Source: Aquisalimonas sp. 2447 (lineage in GTDB: Bacteria; Pseudomonadota; Gammaproteobacteria; Nitrococcales; Aquisalimonadaceae). Taken from it: a DNA stretch of 64,000 nucleotides. The DNA lies in NCBI RefSeq assembly GCF_012044895.1, contig NZ_CP050695.1:1828501-1892500 (forward strand), in the 5' to 3' direction. A model generated the notes under the pieces. It was not told where the DNA came from. It saw nothing but the letters and a program-made list of their open reading frames with translations, and made no database searches. Made by a program: the position numbers and the translations under genes. The stretch's first letter is position 1. Each line of letters opens with the position of its first letter. This document shows positions 1 to 9,234 of the stretch, piece by piece.

Positions 1-519
1 AAGTACTCCGTGCCCATGCGCTACCAGCAGGGCCGCGTCGGGGTCGTTGATGACGGCAGCACGCTGCACGTCATGGATCTGGAGACCGGCGAAGTGGTCG
101 CCACCCATGGACTGTGCGCCGGCAAGGGCGAGACGGTGCGCAACACCCACCACTACCGCGACCACGCGCAGCGCGTGGCGGATCTGGAGGCGAGCATCCA
201 GACCCGTCTGGGCAGCGCCCTGGGGGAGCAACTCTGTGGCCAGCTCAAGGCCACCGACCCGCGGATCTACAAGGACCAACTGCGTGGCGTCCGGGAGCTG
301 CTGCGCCGCTATCCGCAGGCCGACGCCGGGCTACTCGCGGAACTCGCCGACCGCCCCGGCACCAGCGCCAGCACCGTCAAGCACTACCTCGAGGCCAGCG
401 AGCGCGCCGATGCCCGCGGACGGGACGATACCGCCGGGACCGCAGCCGCCTCGCGGCTGCCCGACACGGGGCTGGAGGCGTACGCCCGCCTTGCCGCCCC
501 AGCGGCCACCAGGAGGTGA
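1..519 (+). CDS. istA: IS21-family transposase IstA, C-terminal part (5' truncated by window edge)
   Basis: The reading frame is open from base 1, so the true start lies upstream of the window. The first residues (KYSVPMRYQQGRVGVV) match the conserved KYSVP region near the C-terminal beta-barrel domain of IstA, downstream of the DDE catalytic core, which is not in the window. IstA catalyses strand transfer together with the helper ATPase IstB. The stop is followed at once by an AGGAGGTGA ribosome binding site and the istB start, the usual tight istA-istB arrangement. The C-terminal tail is alanine/arginine rich and of low complexity. Confidence 0.85.
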   Translation, partial: KYSVPMRYQQGRVGVVDDGSTLHVMDLETGEVVATHGLCAGKGETVRNTHHYRDHAQRVADLEASIQTRLGSALGEQLCGQLKATDPRIYKDQLRGVRELLRRYPQADAGLLAELADRPGTSASTVKHYLEASERADARGRDDTAGTAAASRLPDTGLEAYARLAAPAATRR

Positions 520-522
520 CCC

Positions 523-1263
523 ATGAGCCGGCTTGAGGACACCGCAGGGCGCTACCGTAGCCTGCGCTGCAGTGCCGTGGCCACGGAGCTGCCGGATCTG
601 CTCGCCCGGGCCGAGGACAACGCGCTGTCGTATCTCGCCTTCGCTGATCTGCTCGCTGAGCGCGAGCAGCACGCCCGCGAGGCCAAACGCCTGCAGGCCA
701 ACCAGCGCAAGGCACGGCTGCCTGGCGACAAACGTCTGGAGGCGTTCGACTACCGCCACCAGACCACGATCACCAAGCGCCAGGTCAACGCCTTGCTCGA
801 CTTCGGCTTCGTGGATAACCGCGAGAACCTGGTGTTCATCGGCCCGCCCGGGGTGGGCAAGACCCACCTGGCCATCGGCATCGCCCGGAAGGCCCTGGAG
901 GCCGGTTACAAGGTGGCGTTCCGCAACGCCCTAGCCCTGGTCGAAGAACTCGAACTCGCCGAGATGAAAGGCGAGCTGAAGAAGAAGATCAGCCACCTGG
1001 CACGCTTCGATGTACTCATCATCGATGAGCTCGGCTACCTGCCCATGAGCCGCCAGGCACGCTACAACCTCTTCCAGCTCATCCACAGCCTCTACGAGTA
1101 TCGCTCGGTGATCCTGACCACCAACAAGGACTTCACCGACTGGGGCGAGTTCTTCCACAACGACAACGTCGCGGTGCCGATCATCGACCGCGTCATCCAC
1201 CACTCACACATCTTCATGCTGGGAGGCGAGAGCTACCGACTCAAACAGAAAACCGCCGGCTAG
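523..1263 (+). CDS. istB: IS21-family helper ATPase IstB
   Basis: This is a 246-residue AAA+ ATPase related to DnaC. Walker A GPPGVGKT lies at about residues 107-114, Walker B as VLIIDELGYL at about 165-174, and the conserved sensor region SVILTTNKDF near 203. The length and the C terminus (DRVIHHSHIF) are typical of complete IstB proteins. IstB selects the target DNA and stimulates the IstA transposase. The start ATG lies 3 bases after the istA stop, with AGGAGGTGA just upstream, so the two genes should be translated together. The gene looks intact. Confidence 0.93.
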   Translation: MSRLEDTAGRYRSLRCSAVATELPDLLARAEDNALSYLAFADLLAEREQHAREAKRLQANQRKARLPGDKRLEAFDYRHQTTITKRQVNALLDFGFVDNRENLVFIGPPGVGKTHLAIGIARKALEAGYKVAFRNALALVEELELAEMKGELKKKISHLARFDVLIIDELGYLPMSRQARYNLFQLIHSLYEYRSVILTTNKDFTDWGEFFHNDNVAVPIIDRVIHHSHIFMLGGESYRLKQKTAG

Positions 1264-1323
1264 TCACCGGCACCCGGGTCAAAGTTGTTGGCCACGAACG
1301 GGTCAAAATAAATGGCCATTGAC

Positions 1324-1479
1324 AGCCAGCTCCCCGTCGAGCACTGGCACGACTACCTCGGCGAGCCCACGCTCGCCGACGCCATCCTCGACCGGCTGCT
1401 GCACAACGCCCACCGCCTGCCCATGAAAGGCGCGTCCATGCGCCAGACCACAACCACCAACAAGGAGGCCGATCAATGA
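1324..1479 (+). pseudogene. istB: istB C-terminal fragment of a second IS21-family element
   Basis: Directly after the first element the plus strand reads [20 protein letters not shown] and so on for 51 codons to a TGA at 1477-1479. This is the C-terminal motif of IstB ([25 protein letters not shown]). The N-terminal part is missing because the first IS21 element interrupts the gene here. The stop overlaps the ATG of the next small gene (ATGA), the usual layout in IS21 elements that carry an extra small ORF. Confidence 0.85.
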
Positions 1480-1901
1480 GCCCCTGGGAACCCGGCCTGT
1501 CGCGCAACACGCGCTTCCACCTGCGCCTCGGTGAGCGCCGCACCACCGTCATCCTGGATACACTGCTATCCAGCTACCTCGCCATCCGCCTGGGCCTCGA
1601 GCCCGAGACACCCCTGGCGCATCAGGCCGTGCGGCGCTGGCTACAGCACCGCCTCGATGAGCACAACGACCCCGGCCGCGTCGCCGTCAGCCAGTGGCTC
1701 CAGCGCGAGGTCCTCACCGTCGTGGCGGATACAAAACTATCCACCCACTACGCCAACTGGCTCCTCGACGGCACGCCTCCACCACCGGTCGCGCTTGACC
1801 CATCGTGACCGATCACGCTCAATGAACACGGCCCAGCGCACACCGCGCCGCGAACCGGTCACGAACAGCGGAATCAGCGGTCACGTTCACCGGAATACGC
1901 A
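1325..1901 (+). mobile_element. Right-hand remainder of the second (outer) IS21-family element
   Basis: This comprises the istB C-terminal fragment, the small ORF at 1476-1808 and an end sequence 1881-1901 containing GTTCACCGGAATACGCA. Read on the other strand the end starts TGCGTATTCCGG. Its junction with the sterol-desaturase gene is exact at 1901/1902, because the desaturase reading frame changes from family-like sequence to element sequence there. The left part of the element is displaced by the inner IS21 copy and lies outside the window. Confidence 0.7.
1476..1808 (+). CDS. Small protein encoded in the 3' part of an IS21-family element
   Basis: This is a 110-residue protein overlapping the istB fragment stop by ATGA, so it was probably translationally coupled to istB. 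The sequence is helix-rich and basic/acidic ([33 protein letters not shown]), with a ribbon-helix-helix-like feel at the N terminus, but no assigned domain is recognisable. I infer that it is an accessory ORF of this IS21 subgroup because it ends shortly before the element terminus. Its function is unknown. Its promoter side is lost because the upstream istB is interrupted. Confidence 0.55.
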   Translation: MSPWEPGLSRNTRFHLRLGERRTTVILDTLLSSYLAIRLGLEPETPLAHQAVRRWLQHRLDEHNDPGRVAVSQWLQREVLTVVADTKLSTHYANWLLDGTPPPPVALDPS

Positions 1902-2651
1902 GGGGTCACGGAAGAGGTTGATACCGATGGTCATTCCAGTATGGCCGTCCCGAGGCTGATCACGGTACGTGCCGAATAGCCGATCCCACCAAGGTAGGTT
2001 GAAGCCGAAGTTGGAGTTGGTCTCGTTCGGGTGCCAGGAGTGATGCACGCGATGCATCTCTGGGGTGACGACGACCCAGCGCAGCAGGCGATCAAAGGTA
2101 CGGGGCAAGCGTACGTTCCCGTGATTAAACATCGAGGTGGCGTTAAGCAGTACCTCGAAGACAAGCACGGCGATGGCTGGGGCGCCTAGAATGATGATCA
2201 CCCCCGCCTTAATGAACATGGAAAGCAGGATCTCGATGGGGTGAAACCGCAGCCCGGTTGTTACATCGAAATCGAGATCCGCATGGTGCATGCGGTGCAG
2301 CCGCCAGAGCATGGGGACGGCATGGAACAGTACATGTTGTGCCCAGATAGCGAAGTCGAGCACGATCACGCAGATCAAAACCAGCAGCCAGTAGGGCAAT
2401 TCGATCAGGCGCAGCAACCCCCAGCCCTGGGCCTCTGCGAACAACGCTGTGCCGACGGCTGCTGCAGGAAAGATTACGCGCACCACGGCCGCGTCGACCA
2501 AAACAATGCCCAGGTTGTTGAGCCATCGGTAGCCGCGCTTCACGCTCCACTCCCGCCGCGGTGCGCATACCTCCCAAAGCGCCATCAGAACGAACACACC
2601 GGTAAACGCACCCATGCGCACGAGCGGTTCTTGCACGAGCAAAAAGTCCAT
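1887..2651 (-). pseudogene. Sterol desaturase / fatty acid hydroxylase family protein, C terminus cut by IS21
   Basis: This is a membrane di-iron enzyme of the fatty acid hydroxylase superfamily. The histidine motifs are visible: HVLFH at about 106-110, HRMHH at about 119-123, and HRVHH near 202-206, with several hydrophobic segments between. The start ATG at 2651 is preceded by AAGGGG. The family-like sequence runs to GINLFRDP; the last residues (CVFR and stop) are encoded by the IS21 end, since 1902 is the junction. Relatives usually continue for roughly 10-30 residues. All histidine boxes survive, so some activity is possible. The gene is divergent from the ArsR-rhodanese gene and shares its operator region. 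Confidence 0.8.
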
Positions 2652-2807
2652 AAGCCGTCCCCTTACCTAGTGCTCTGCTGTTCGGAGTTGCCGCGCTGCC
2701 ATCGCGATCGCCGGTGTCCAAGCCAAGCGCAGACCGTCGTGGAGGCGCTCGGTGTCATAAAGGGGGCGATGATGATCAAGCTGACCATGGCGCTTGCTTC
2801 TGGTATA

Positions 2808-2825
2808 TTCAATTGATGAATTGAA
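2808..2825. promoter_or_regulatory. Inverted-repeat operator (ArsR type) upstream of ArsR-rhodanese gene
   Basis: A perfect 7-bp inverted repeat with a 4-bp spacer, TTCAATT-GATG-AATTGAA, lies 22 bp before the ArsR-rhodanese start. It overlaps a plausible -10 TATATT (2804-2809), with TGACCA at 2782-2787 as the -35. Overlap with the -10 suggests repression. The same arrangement (TTCWATT-N4-AATWGAA) recurs at 4824-4841 before trxA. Binding by the adjacent ArsR protein is an inference. Confidence 0.6.
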
Positions 2826-2846
2826 GAATCATTCCAGGAGTCACCA

Positions 2847-3551
2847 ATGTCAAGCGAGCGTCCTGCCAGTGACCCACCGAACGAGGCGTGCCAGTCCGGC
2901 TATCGCCAGGAAGTGTTCGACACGCTCTCCCAGGTCGGTCGGGCGCTGGGCAATGGCAACCGGCTGGAACTGCTGGAACGCCTGGCGCAGACGGAGGCAT
3001 CGGTGGAGGTGTTGGCGCACGGCACCGGTCTCTCCGTTGCCAACGCCTCCCAGCATCTGCAGCACCTGCGCCGGGCGGGCCTGGTGACAACGCGCCGGGA
3101 AGGGCGTCAAGTCGTCTACCGTCTGACCGATACCCGCATCATCACGCTAATGACACTCATGCGCGAGATCGCCGAGACCAACCTCGCCGAGATGGAGCGA
3201 CTTGTCGGCAAACTCTTTGCAGGAGACGACGCCGGTGGTGCCCTGGAGCCGATGTCCCGGCATGCGTTGCGGGCGGCACTCGACAGCGGCGAAGTGACCT
3301 TGCTCGACGTTCGCCCGGAGGAGGAGTACCAGGCGGGTCACCTGCCGAACGCGATCAACGTGCCCATCGAGAAGCTCGAGCAGATGCTGGAACGCCTCCC
3401 CCCGGATCAAGAAATCGTTGCCTACTGCCGCGGCCCCTACTGCGTTCTGTCGCATGAGGCCGTGCAACTCCTCCGGCGCAAGGGCTTCCGCGTGCGCCGC
3501 TATGAAGAGGGATACCCGGAGTGGAAGGCGGCAGGGCTGCCTGTTGACTAG
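2847..3551 (+). CDS. ArsR-family regulator fused to a rhodanese domain
   Basis: A 234-residue protein with two domains. The ArsR winged helix-turn-helix spans about residues 25-120, with the recognition helix near VANASQHLQHLRRAGLV. The rhodanese-like domain spans about 140-232 and carries the active-site loop CRGPYC (Cys194 and Cys199). Fusions of this kind are known as thiosulfate/persulfide-linked regulators; the rhodanese cysteine could sense sulfane sulfur. The start is set by AGGAG 7 bases before ATG 2847. It is divergent from the desaturase gene, with an inverted-repeat operator in between. A paralogue with the same architecture is encoded at 9235-9903. The signal sensed is an inference. 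Confidence 0.88.
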   Translation: MSSERPASDPPNEACQSGYRQEVFDTLSQVGRALGNGNRLELLERLAQTEASVEVLAHGTGLSVANASQHLQHLRRAGLVTTRREGRQVVYRLTDTRIITLMTLMREIAETNLAEMERLVGKLFAGDDAGGALEPMSRHALRAALDSGEVTLLDVRPEEEYQAGHLPNAINVPIEKLEQMLERLPPDQEIVAYCRGPYCVLSHEAVQLLRRKGFRVRRYEEGYPEWKAAGLPVD

Positions 3552-3688
3552 ATGCGGTCACAGAGTCCGGAGACCTGAAGCACAGGGCTGCGGATTCCAC
3601 GCATCGATTGTCAGTCAGCGTTGCTGGTATGGGAATCGAACAAGCAGCCTGCTCCAACTGTTGGAGAGCAGTTGCGCTTCACAGGTAG

Positions 3689-3934
3689 ATGATCACGATG
3701 CGTGAGAACCGGCTTTCATGCGAAGAGCTGGCTGAGAAGCTCTTCGCTTATCTGGATGCGGACCTGGATGAGACCACCAGCGCCCAAATCCAACGTCACC
3801 TGGAGACGTGCGACGCATGCCGGAGCCGAGTGGAATTCGAGAAGCGCCTGCGCACCAGGGTTCAGGAATCTGGAACCCAGCAAGCACCGAGACAACTGCA
3901 TCGACGTATCAAGAAGATTCTTGATCGCCATTGA
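3689..3934 (+). CDS. Orphan zinc-finger anti-sigma-factor-like protein
   Basis: An 81-residue protein with the zf-HC2/ZAS pattern: CEELAEKLFAYLDADL near residues 10-25, then HLETCDACR (HxxxCxxC) at about 37-45. These small zinc proteins bind ECF sigma factors, and some are redox-responsive. There is no sigma factor gene beside it and no membrane segment, so it is either an orphan soluble anti-sigma factor or a related zinc regulator. It is convergent with the methyltransferase gene with only 16 bases between stops. An alternative start is the ATG at 3698 (MRENRLSCEE). Confidence 0.65.
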   Translation: MITMRENRLSCEELAEKLFAYLDADLDETTSAQIQRHLETCDACRSRVEFEKRLRTRVQESGTQQAPRQLHRRIKKILDRH

Positions 3935-3950
3935 CGGCAATCTGAGGCGC

Positions 3951-4610
3951 TCACGCGGAGTCCCTGGAAATATCCGCCACGACCAGGACAAAGGCGCCCG
4001 TGCGGAGCCACTGCGGCCACACGGGCTCCGCGCACTGCGCGAGTCGCCCGCCACCCGGTAGGTGAACGGCGGTCCGCACATGGACATTCTTAACGGGGAG
4101 GCCTTCGAACAGCTCGGCAGCTTCGGCCGTCGTGTGCCAATGCGCACCCTGGTAACTACCACTGCCGCCGTTCCGGCCCTTCCGGAACCAGAGAACGCTG
4201 CGGCGATTCAGCAGGCCCATCGCCACCCGTCGACGCGCAACGCGCACCAGTTCTTGCACAGCAGCGCGTTCTTCCTCAACGAAACAAAGCGCTGCGATCG
4301 AAACGACGAGATCAAAGCTGGCGGCTGCATACGGTAAGGAACGTGCGTCGGCGAGGACGTAGGACGCGCTGGCGGTCTCCCTGCGACGCGCATACGCGAC
4401 CATGTCTGGGCTGATGTCGACGCCGGTCGTCGGCCCTCCGATCGCTGAGGCAAGAGCGCGTGTGAAGTAACCCGTGCCGCAGCCAACATCGAGTAGGGAT
4501 TCGCCTGGGTGAGGTTGCAACCCTCTCAGAAGCAACTCGACCTCGCGCTGCGCGATCCATTGGCCTCGGGGGGTTTCGTACCACTGATTGTAGGTCTCTG
4601 CATCCACCAC
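3951..4610 (-). CDS. Class I SAM-dependent methyltransferase
   Basis: A 219-residue methyltransferase with the SAM-binding motif LLDVGCGTGYFTRAL at about 39-53, the acidic residue after beta 2 in TGVDISPDMV, motif II near VLADARSLPYAAASFDLVVS, and the usual UbiE/methyltransferase-11 fold order. The substrate cannot be told from the sequence. The apparent start is one of two consecutive GTG codons (4610 or 4607), with a weak ribosome binding site, so the N terminus is uncertain. The gene stands alone, convergent to the anti-sigma-like gene. Confidence 0.8.
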   Translation of the reverse strand: MVDAETYNQWYETPRGQWIAQREVELLLRGLQPHPGESLLDVGCGTGYFTRALASAIGGPTTGVDISPDMVAYARRRETASASYVLADARSLPYAAASFDLVVSIAALCFVEEERAAVQELVRVARRRVAMGLLNRRSVLWFRKGRNGGSGSYQGAHWHTTAEAAELFEGLPVKNVHVRTAVHLPGGGRLAQCAEPVWPQWLRTGAFVLVVADISRDSA

Positions 4611-4798
4611 GCCTGACCCGGGTTATCGAGAAGAATGGAAGCAACCTGAATACCCGGACGCTGCTTGGCACAGGGAACCGGCGCCCCTTGGACGCCCTGA
4701 ACTGAGCAAACGTGCGCACCCACCGCACCCGTTTTTCTCTCTAACAGGGTAACCGGTCTGGCCCATCAGGTGACGCAAGGATGCGGGAAGGCAGCCCA

Positions 4799-4841
4799 TT
4801 GACGACCCCACATCGCTGCATTATTCTATTTTCCAATAGAA
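4799..4841 (+). promoter_or_regulatory. Promoter and inverted-repeat operator of the trxA sulfur/redox operon
   Basis: A -35 TTGACG (4799-4804) is followed after 17 bp by a -10 TATTCT (4822-4827). A perfect inverted repeat TTCTATT-TTCC-AATAGAA (4824-4841) overlaps the -10. Its format matches the operator at 2808-2825, so one of the two ArsR-rhodanese proteins probably represses both promoters. A leader of roughly 100 bases separates it from the trxA start at 4945. Confidence 0.6.
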
Positions 4842-4944
4842 CGTCGAGAGACAGAGGACTCAATACAGTCCTCACACCTCGCTACAGAACCACGTGGGAT
4901 TTCCCCATGCTCGTGCGAACCGACGCGATCACAGGAGAGTAAGC

Positions 4945-5280
4945 ATGACGATTGATGTTTCCGCACAGGATTTCGAGCAGAACGTACTTGGGAACGACAA
5001 GCCGGTACTGGTGGACTTCTGGGCGCCCTGGTGCGGCCCCTGCAAGATGGTCGCGCCCATCCTGGACGCCCTCGAGCAGGGCATGGGCGACCGCCTGACC
5101 GTGGCGAAGGTGAATGTGGACGACAACCAGGAGTTGGCGGGCCAATACGGAGTGCGGGGGATCCCCACCCTGATGCTCTTCGACAACGGTGACCTGATTG
5201 CCCAGCAGACGGGCGTCATGAACCAGGCTCAGATCACCGAATGGCTGAACAAGCATCTGAGTCTGGGCGCCGCTAGCTAA
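4945..5280 (+). CDS. trxA: Thioredoxin
   Basis: A 111-residue thioredoxin with active site WCGPC (residues 29-33), the buried aspartate in VLVDFW and the cis-proline in GIPT. It reduces protein disulfides using electrons from the thioredoxin reductase encoded next to it. The start at 4945 is chosen because AGGAGA lies 7 bases upstream and the protein then begins as normal thioredoxins do; an upstream in-frame start would add 17 unrelated residues. It is the first gene of an eight-gene plus-strand run with sulfur-related functions, so it may be a second, specialised thioredoxin rather than the housekeeping one. Confidence 0.93.
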   Translation: MTIDVSAQDFEQNVLGNDKPVLVDFWAPWCGPCKMVAPILDALEQGMGDRLTVAKVNVDDNQELAGQYGVRGIPTLMLFDNGDLIAQQTGVMNQAQITEWLNKHLSLGAAS

Positions 5281-6327
<1,047 letters not shown>

Positions 6328-6352
6328 CGCCCAGTGCCACCGGAGGTATGCC

Positions 6353-7219
6353 ATGTGCGAACTGCTCGGCATGAGTGCGCGCTACCCCAGCGCTCTCGAC
6401 ACATCCCTGGAGTTGTTCCGGCCGCGTGGGGGGCAGGTCGGCCCCCATGCGGACGGCTGGGGGCTGGCCTTCTTCGAAGGGCGTACGGCGCGCATCTATA
6501 AGGAGCCAATCCCGGCCTCAGAGAGCCAGTGTCTGGAGTTTCTCCAAGGGTATGGACTGCAGAGTGACACGGTGATTGCGCACATCCGCAAGGCGAATCC
6601 CCCCGGTGTCGGCCGTGCTTACGCGAACACGCACCCGTTCGAGCGCGAGGCTGAGGGCCGTTCCTGGGTGTTCGCGCATAACGGCGTCCTGCCCGGAATT
6701 CAGGAGTATGCGCCGGGACGGTACCTGCCCATGGGTGACTCGGACTCGGAGTGGGCCTTCTGTCTCCTCATGGAGGCCATTCACGACTGCATTACGCATA
6801 CCGGGCGGCTGGGGAACATTGACCAGACCCTGCGCTGCCTGGAGCCGGTCATCTCCGGGATCAACGCGCTGGATGAATTCAACTTCCTTTTGGGCAACGG
6901 TGAGCATCTGTTCGTGCACGCGCACTCGGAGCTGCACATGCTCAGCCGCCACTGCCGGATCAACGGCTGTGATCAGCAGGTACGCCTGATCGCAACCAAA
7001 CCCTTGAGCGACGAGCCGTGGCAGTGCCTTTTGCCGAACACCCTGCTGGTGCTCAGGGCGGGCGAGGTGGTTCGGGAACGACAAACACACGGCGCACCGT
7101 CTGCAGAAGCCTGGCAGCGCCGACGGGATCAGGAACACCAGTTGCTGGCCTATCAACGCGAGCAGGGAGCCGTGCCCCACCACGGCTCCCGGGACCAAAT
7201 GCGCACACCCTCAACGTAA
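6353..7219 (+). CDS. Class II glutamine amidotransferase (YafJ/EgtC-like)
   Basis: The start is fixed by chemistry: an N-terminal nucleophile hydrolase needs Cys at position 2, and ATG-TGC at 6353 with GGAGG upstream gives MCELLGMSAR. The core shows the glutamine-site signatures HADGWGLAFF, AHIRKANPPG, NTHPF and FAHNG. The protein is 288 residues; the C-terminal 30 or so are polar and probably disordered. Members of this family include YafJ and the ergothioneine enzyme EgtC (gamma-glutamyl hydrolase); no egtB or egtD is next to it. Its role inside a sulfur/thioredoxin operon suggests action on a gamma-glutamyl thiol compound, which is an inference. Confidence 0.85.
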   Translation: MCELLGMSARYPSALDTSLELFRPRGGQVGPHADGWGLAFFEGRTARIYKEPIPASESQCLEFLQGYGLQSDTVIAHIRKANPPGVGRAYANTHPFEREAEGRSWVFAHNGVLPGIQEYAPGRYLPMGDSDSEWAFCLLMEAIHDCITHTGRLGNIDQTLRCLEPVISGINALDEFNFLLGNGEHLFVHAHSELHMLSRHCRINGCDQQVRLIATKPLSDEPWQCLLPNTLLVLRAGEVVRERQTHGAPSAEAWQRRRDQEHQLLAYQREQGAVPHHGSRDQMRTPST

Positions 7220-7230
7220 CGGAGGTCGCC

Positions 7231-7575
7231 ATGTATAAGGACTGGACTAATAACGCGAATGAACTCTCTAAGCTACTCGGCGAGGTCCAAAAAGGGATCC
7301 CTCAAGTCGCCAAAGGATTCTCCAGTCTCGCCCGCGCCGCCACTGCCGATGGGGCACTGTCACCGGCGCAGAAGGAACTGATGGCAATCGCCATCAGCGT
7401 CGCGGTGCGCTGCGAGGGCTGCATCACGTTCCATGCCAAGGCTGCGGTCAAGCACGGCGCGTCACGAGAGGAACTGCTTGAGACCATCGGCGTGGGCACC
7501 TACATGGGCGGCGGCCCGTCCCATGTTTATGGCGCCCAGGCCCTGGACGCCTTCGACCAGTTTGCAGCCGCCTGA
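7231..7575 (+). CDS. Carboxymuconolactone decarboxylase / AhpD-like protein
   Basis: A 114-residue protein with the CMD/AhpD signature CEGCITFH (CxxC-x3-H), the redox pair used by AhpD-type alkylhydroperoxidases, followed by the conserved AAVKHGASREELLE helix. The ATG at 7231 has GGAGG 5 bases upstream. With thioredoxin and its reductase in the same operon it is probably a thiol peroxidase or disulfide reductase partner. The exact substrate is unknown. Confidence 0.88.
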   Translation: MYKDWTNNANELSKLLGEVQKGIPQVAKGFSSLARAATADGALSPAQKELMAIAISVAVRCEGCITFHAKAAVKHGASREELLETIGVGTYMGGGPSHVYGAQALDAFDQFAAA

Positions 7576-7585
7576 AGGAGGCACC

Positions 7586-8800
7586 GTGAGCACAACAACC
7601 GTCCCACGCGAGAAGACCAACGTCGCCATCCTGGCGTCCAGTCAGGCGCTGTTCCTGATCGCTGCCATCACCGTCATGACCCTCAGTGGCGTGGTCGGCC
7701 AGCAGCTCACCCCGGATCCGGCCCTGGCCACTTTGCCTGTGGCCCTTATGCAGGTGGGCACGCTGCTCGCCACCTTCCCGGCGTCGATGCTCATGAAGCG
7801 CATCGGCCGGCGGCCGGGGTTCCTCATCGGCACAACGGTGGGTGGTGCTGCTGGCGGCGGGCTCGCCGCCATCGGCGTGGCGCAGGAGAGCTTCTTGCTG
7901 TTCAGCCTGGGCAATCTGCTGCTGGGCATCTACCAGGCCTTCGCCATGTACTACCGCTTCGCCGCGGCGGACTGCGCCAGTGACACCTTCCGCAGCAAGG
8001 CGATCTCGCTGGTGATGGCCGGTGGCGTGCTGGCCGCCATTTTCGGCCCCTGGAACGCCAATTACGGGCAAGCACTGTGGGGTGCTCACCCCGAGGCGGG
8101 TCCGTACCTGATCGTCATGGCCCTGGCGGTTGTGGCCACGGTTCTGATTGGGCTTCTGCAGGTTCCTGCCGCCAGCGAGCCGGGTGGGGCCAAGCCGCAA
8201 CGCGGGCTGCCCGAGATCGTCACCCAGTCGAAATTCGTGGTTGCCCTGCTGGCCGCGGCCATCGGTTACGCAGTCATGATCCTGGTGATGACCGCGACCC
8301 CTCTGGCCATGCGCCAGAGCGGCTTCGAGATGGGGCAGGCCGCCTTCGTCATGCAGTGGCACGTGCTGGGCATGTTTGCGCCGTCGTTCTTTACCGGCTC
8401 GCTCATCGCCCGTTTCGGGGTGCTCAACATCCTGCTCACGGGCGGCGTGATCCTGCTGCTGAGTGTGGCCGTCGCCGTCAGCGGTGACACATTGCCCCAG
8501 TACTGGGCCGCCCTGGTGCTACTGGGGGTGGGTTGGAACTTCCTGTTCATTGGCGGCAGCACACTTCTGACGGAAACACACACCGCCGAGGAACGGGGCA
8601 AGGTCCAGGGCATGAACGATCTGGTGGTGTTCGGACTGGTGGCGCTTGGCTCGTTGATGGCCGGCGCTCTGCTTCACCACCTGGGCTGGGTCGGACTGAA
8701 CCTGACAGTGCTGCCGTTCATCGCAGTGACACTACTGGCCACGGCCTGGCTGCGTTTCGGTACGCCCAAGCGCGCCGAGTCGCTTGAGACCAAAACCTGA
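7586..8800 (+). CDS. MFS transporter
   Basis: A 404-residue inner-membrane protein with about 12 hydrophobic segments and the loop 2-3 motif (MKRIGRRPGFLIG, residues about 66-78) of the major facilitator superfamily. Conserved family features include YQAFAMYYRFAAAD in the fifth helix and HTAEERGKVQG in the second half. The start is a GTG at 7586 with AAGGAGG 7 bases upstream; translation from earlier in-frame codons would add unrelated residues from inside the CMD gene. The substrate is unknown. The position between redox and sulfur-transfer genes suggests export or import of a small sulfur compound or an oxidant. Confidence 0.88.
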   Translation: MSTTTVPREKTNVAILASSQALFLIAAITVMTLSGVVGQQLTPDPALATLPVALMQVGTLLATFPASMLMKRIGRRPGFLIGTTVGGAAGGGLAAIGVAQESFLLFSLGNLLLGIYQAFAMYYRFAAADCASDTFRSKAISLVMAGGVLAAIFGPWNANYGQALWGAHPEAGPYLIVMALAVVATVLIGLLQVPAASEPGGAKPQRGLPEIVTQSKFVVALLAAAIGYAVMILVMTATPLAMRQSGFEMGQAAFVMQWHVLGMFAPSFFTGSLIARFGVLNILLTGGVILLLSVAVAVSGDTLPQYWAALVLLGVGWNFLFIGGSTLLTETHTAEERGKVQGMNDLVVFGLVALGSLMAGALLHHLGWVGLNLTVLPFIAVTLLATAWLRFGTPKRAESLETKT

Positions 8801-8830
8801 TTTCGATGCAACAGATGGAGGGATAATCCC

Positions 8831-9187
8831 ATGCATTACCTGATCATCCTCAATGATCCGCCCTATGGCACCGAACGCTGCTACAACGGGCTGCGCCTCG
8901 CGCACACCCTGATCAAGCAGGACAAGGGCAACCAGGTGGACGTGTTCCTGATGGCGGACGCGGTCGCCGGGGCCAAGCACGGCCAGAAGACACCGGACGG
9001 CTTTTACAATGTGGAGCGCATGCTGCGCCGCGTGCTTGCCGGTGACCGCGGCCGCATTCTCCTGTGCGGCACCTGCATGGACGCCCGCGGGATAACGGAT
9101 GATGATGTCATGGACGGGTCCCGACGCAGTACCATGGATGAACTGGGGCAGATCACCACGGACGCGGACAAAGTCCTGGTGTTCTAA
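8831..9187 (+). CDS. DsrE/DsrF-like sulfur-relay protein
   Basis: A 118-residue protein with the DsrE-like fold pattern: MHYLIILNDPPYGTERCYNG at the N terminus and the conserved cysteine region LLCGTCMDARG near 78-88. TusD/DsrE proteins carry persulfides on such a cysteine, and this subgroup often sits next to rhodanese or cysteine desulfurase genes, as here. It is likely a cytoplasmic sulfur carrier between the rhodanese and desulfurase neighbours. It lies 30 bases after the MFS gene. Confidence 0.85.
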   Translation: MHYLIILNDPPYGTERCYNGLRLAHTLIKQDKGNQVDVFLMADAVAGAKHGQKTPDGFYNVERMLRRVLAGDRGRILLCGTCMDARGITDDDVMDGSRRSTMDELGQITTDADKVLVF

Positions 9188-9234
9188 CTGTCTCGTCATG
9201 GCAGCCATTGCGTGACCGTCAACGAGGAAGCTCC

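Larger units (their letters stand above)
1..1324 (+). mobile_element. IS21-family insertion sequence (left end outside window)
   Basis: The element contains the tail of istA and a complete istB. After the istB stop there is a short AT-richer tail (1265-1324) with two copies of the heptamer GGGTCAA, as expected for the multiple terminal repeats of IS21 elements. It ends in CA at about 1323-1324. The sequence immediately beyond reads as the C-terminal coding sequence of a different istB, so this element has inserted into another IS21 relative. The exact boundary is good to a few bases. Confidence 0.8.

Noticed and set aside
2241-2816. Plus-strand frame of 191 codons
   Set aside because: Shadow of the sterol-desaturase gene on the other strand; histidine boxes lie in the minus frame.
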